55,769 bases of DNA from an uncultured Aquimarina sp. (GTDB lineage Bacteria; Bacteroidota; Bacteroidia; Flavobacteriales; Flavobacteriaceae). The notes under the pieces were generated by a model. It searched no databases and had not been told where the DNA came from. It saw only the letters and a program-made list of their open reading frames with translations. Positions 55,242 through 55,769 of the stretch are shown in pieces. Each line of letters opens with the position of its first letter. Within the stretch, counting starts at the first letter, position 1. The stretch spans positions 1 through 55,769 of the forward strand of contig CANMSL010000021.1 of assembly GCA_947500505.1 (NCBI GenBank), read 5' to 3'. The position numbers were made by a program, and so were the translations under genes.

Positions 55242-55367
55242 TTTATTTTTTTGGGTAACAGATTCTTTTTTCCTGAACTACTTTATGTAACTCAATTATA
55301 GAGTACAGGCAAAAACTTGATTGTCTATAAAAGTTCAAGAACAAATAATTATTTAAACAGAAAAATT

Positions 55368-55616
55368 ATGTTACAAAACATTTTAAAATTAGAAGGAATT
55401 AAATCATTAGGTAAAGTAGAACAGAAATCTATTCACGGAGGTGACCTTAACAATTTTGGGGATGTAGGTTTGCCTGAGCAAGATGATCATTTTAATCAAG
55501 GTACAGAGGCTGGTCGTTGTACATCTAGTGGAAGGTATTGGAATGCTGAATGCAACCGATGTGAAAACTTCACTGACAGATACTTTGCAGGGCCTAATTG
55601 TATACAACTAGGTTAG
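55368..55616 (+). CDS. Double-glycine-leader Cys-rich small peptide precursor
   Basis: 82 aa from ATG 55368 (a longer frame from 55317 lacks a leader-like start). Leader MLQNILKLEGIKSLGKVEQK then SIHGG; core DLNNFGDVGLPEQ ... with four Cys near its end (AGRCTSS, AECNRCEN, GPNCIQLG). The leader style matches flavobacterial bacteriocin/pheromone precursors cleaved after GG by C39-type transporters. It lies 126 bp downstream of the CHAT gene, preceded by GGGTAACA at 55253-55260, and followed by a terminator. Confidence 0.75.
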   Translation: MLQNILKLEGIKSLGKVEQKSIHGGDLNNFGDVGLPEQDDHFNQGTEAGRCTSSGRYWNAECNRCENFTDRYFAGPNCIQLG

Positions 55617-55640
55617 TATTTGTATCTGATATCAAATTTC

Positions 55641-55668
55641 AACGGTTAGTATATTTATGCTAACCGTT
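55641..55668 (+). terminator. Terminator after the leader peptide
   Basis: A 9-bp stem AACGGTTAG/CTAACCGTT (55641-55649 with 55660-55668) is followed by AGCTTTT and a T-rich stretch. Confidence 0.7.
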
Positions 55669-55692
55669 AGCTTTTATAGTTTATTTATCTAA

Positions 55693-55709
55693 TAACCTGA
55701 GTTCGATTA
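55693..55709. repeat. 17-bp inverted repeat, right copy
   Basis: TAACCTGAGTTCGATTA is the exact reverse complement of 58-74. See the left copy for the interpretation. Confidence 0.6.
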
Positions 55710-55769
55710 TTAGAACAAGCAAATTTGATTTGTATTTTGAGTTTGGAATCTGATGTGCGGTTTTTTAGG

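Overview
The window reads as chromosomal DNA of a low-GC marine flavobacterium (family Flavobacteriaceae; Aquimarina or a close relative is my inference from gene content, not tested). Supporting signs are a fused SecDF, a flavastacin-type astacin lipoprotein, DUF2911 and DUF6588 proteins, GLPGLI proteins beside a TonB-dependent receptor, kynurenine-pathway genes, weak Shine-Dalgarno sites and several flavobacterial -7 boxes (TAnnTTTG or close variants). I saw no tRNA, rRNA, CRISPR array or transposase.

Layout. 1-1400: decayed accessory genes, all on minus. 1431-14296: mostly housekeeping (secDF with two SecD-related partners, mdh, a DUF6588 barrel protein, gyrB, a secreted astacin, asnB). 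14554-15087: a DUF2911 gene. 15150-17020: a 1.9 kb gap without ordinary genes that holds three paralogous 32-codon ORFs and a decayed structured repeat. 17025-26750: metabolic and envelope genes (queE, RidA lipoprotein, HerA-like ATPase, cupin, hydrolase, rluF, VOC, fatty-acid hydroxylase plus aldehyde dehydrogenase). 26761-34335: a minus-strand secretion/uptake locus of three tandem GLPGLI genes (one with an amber codon), a TonB-dependent receptor, a small Cys-rich exported protein that seems to need an ATT start, and a TPR-AraC membrane regulator. 34478-35878: a near-perfect 47-bp palindrome and an aspartyl-protease/PDZ lipoprotein. 36096-37460 and 48742-50031: kmo and kynU, 11 kb apart. 38598-42802: a four-gene redox-signalling operon (cNMP-binding histidine kinase, aldo/keto reductase, receiver-thioredoxin-reductase fusion, UBP zinc finger). 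43253-46484: small secreted, DoxX, AhpD-like and cupredoxin-like genes, with two copies of one promoter element. 46504-48752: an MFS transporter and a divergent AraC regulator.

50238-55668 is the most system-like part: an ECF sigma factor and TPR-bearing membrane anti-sigma protein on minus, facing an acidic lipoprotein, a TPR-CHAT (caspase-like) membrane protein and a double-glycine-leader Cys-rich peptide on plus. A second Cys-rich leader peptide, frameshifted in an A8 run, lies on the other side. I infer a signalling circuit in which a CHAT protease, an ECF switch and exported small peptides act together.

The best candidates for something undescribed are the 32-aa peptide family at 15.2-16.7 kb, the ECF/CHAT/GG-peptide module, the soluble SecD-like lipoprotein beside secDF, and the duplicated 45-bp promoter element at 44.2-44.5 kb.
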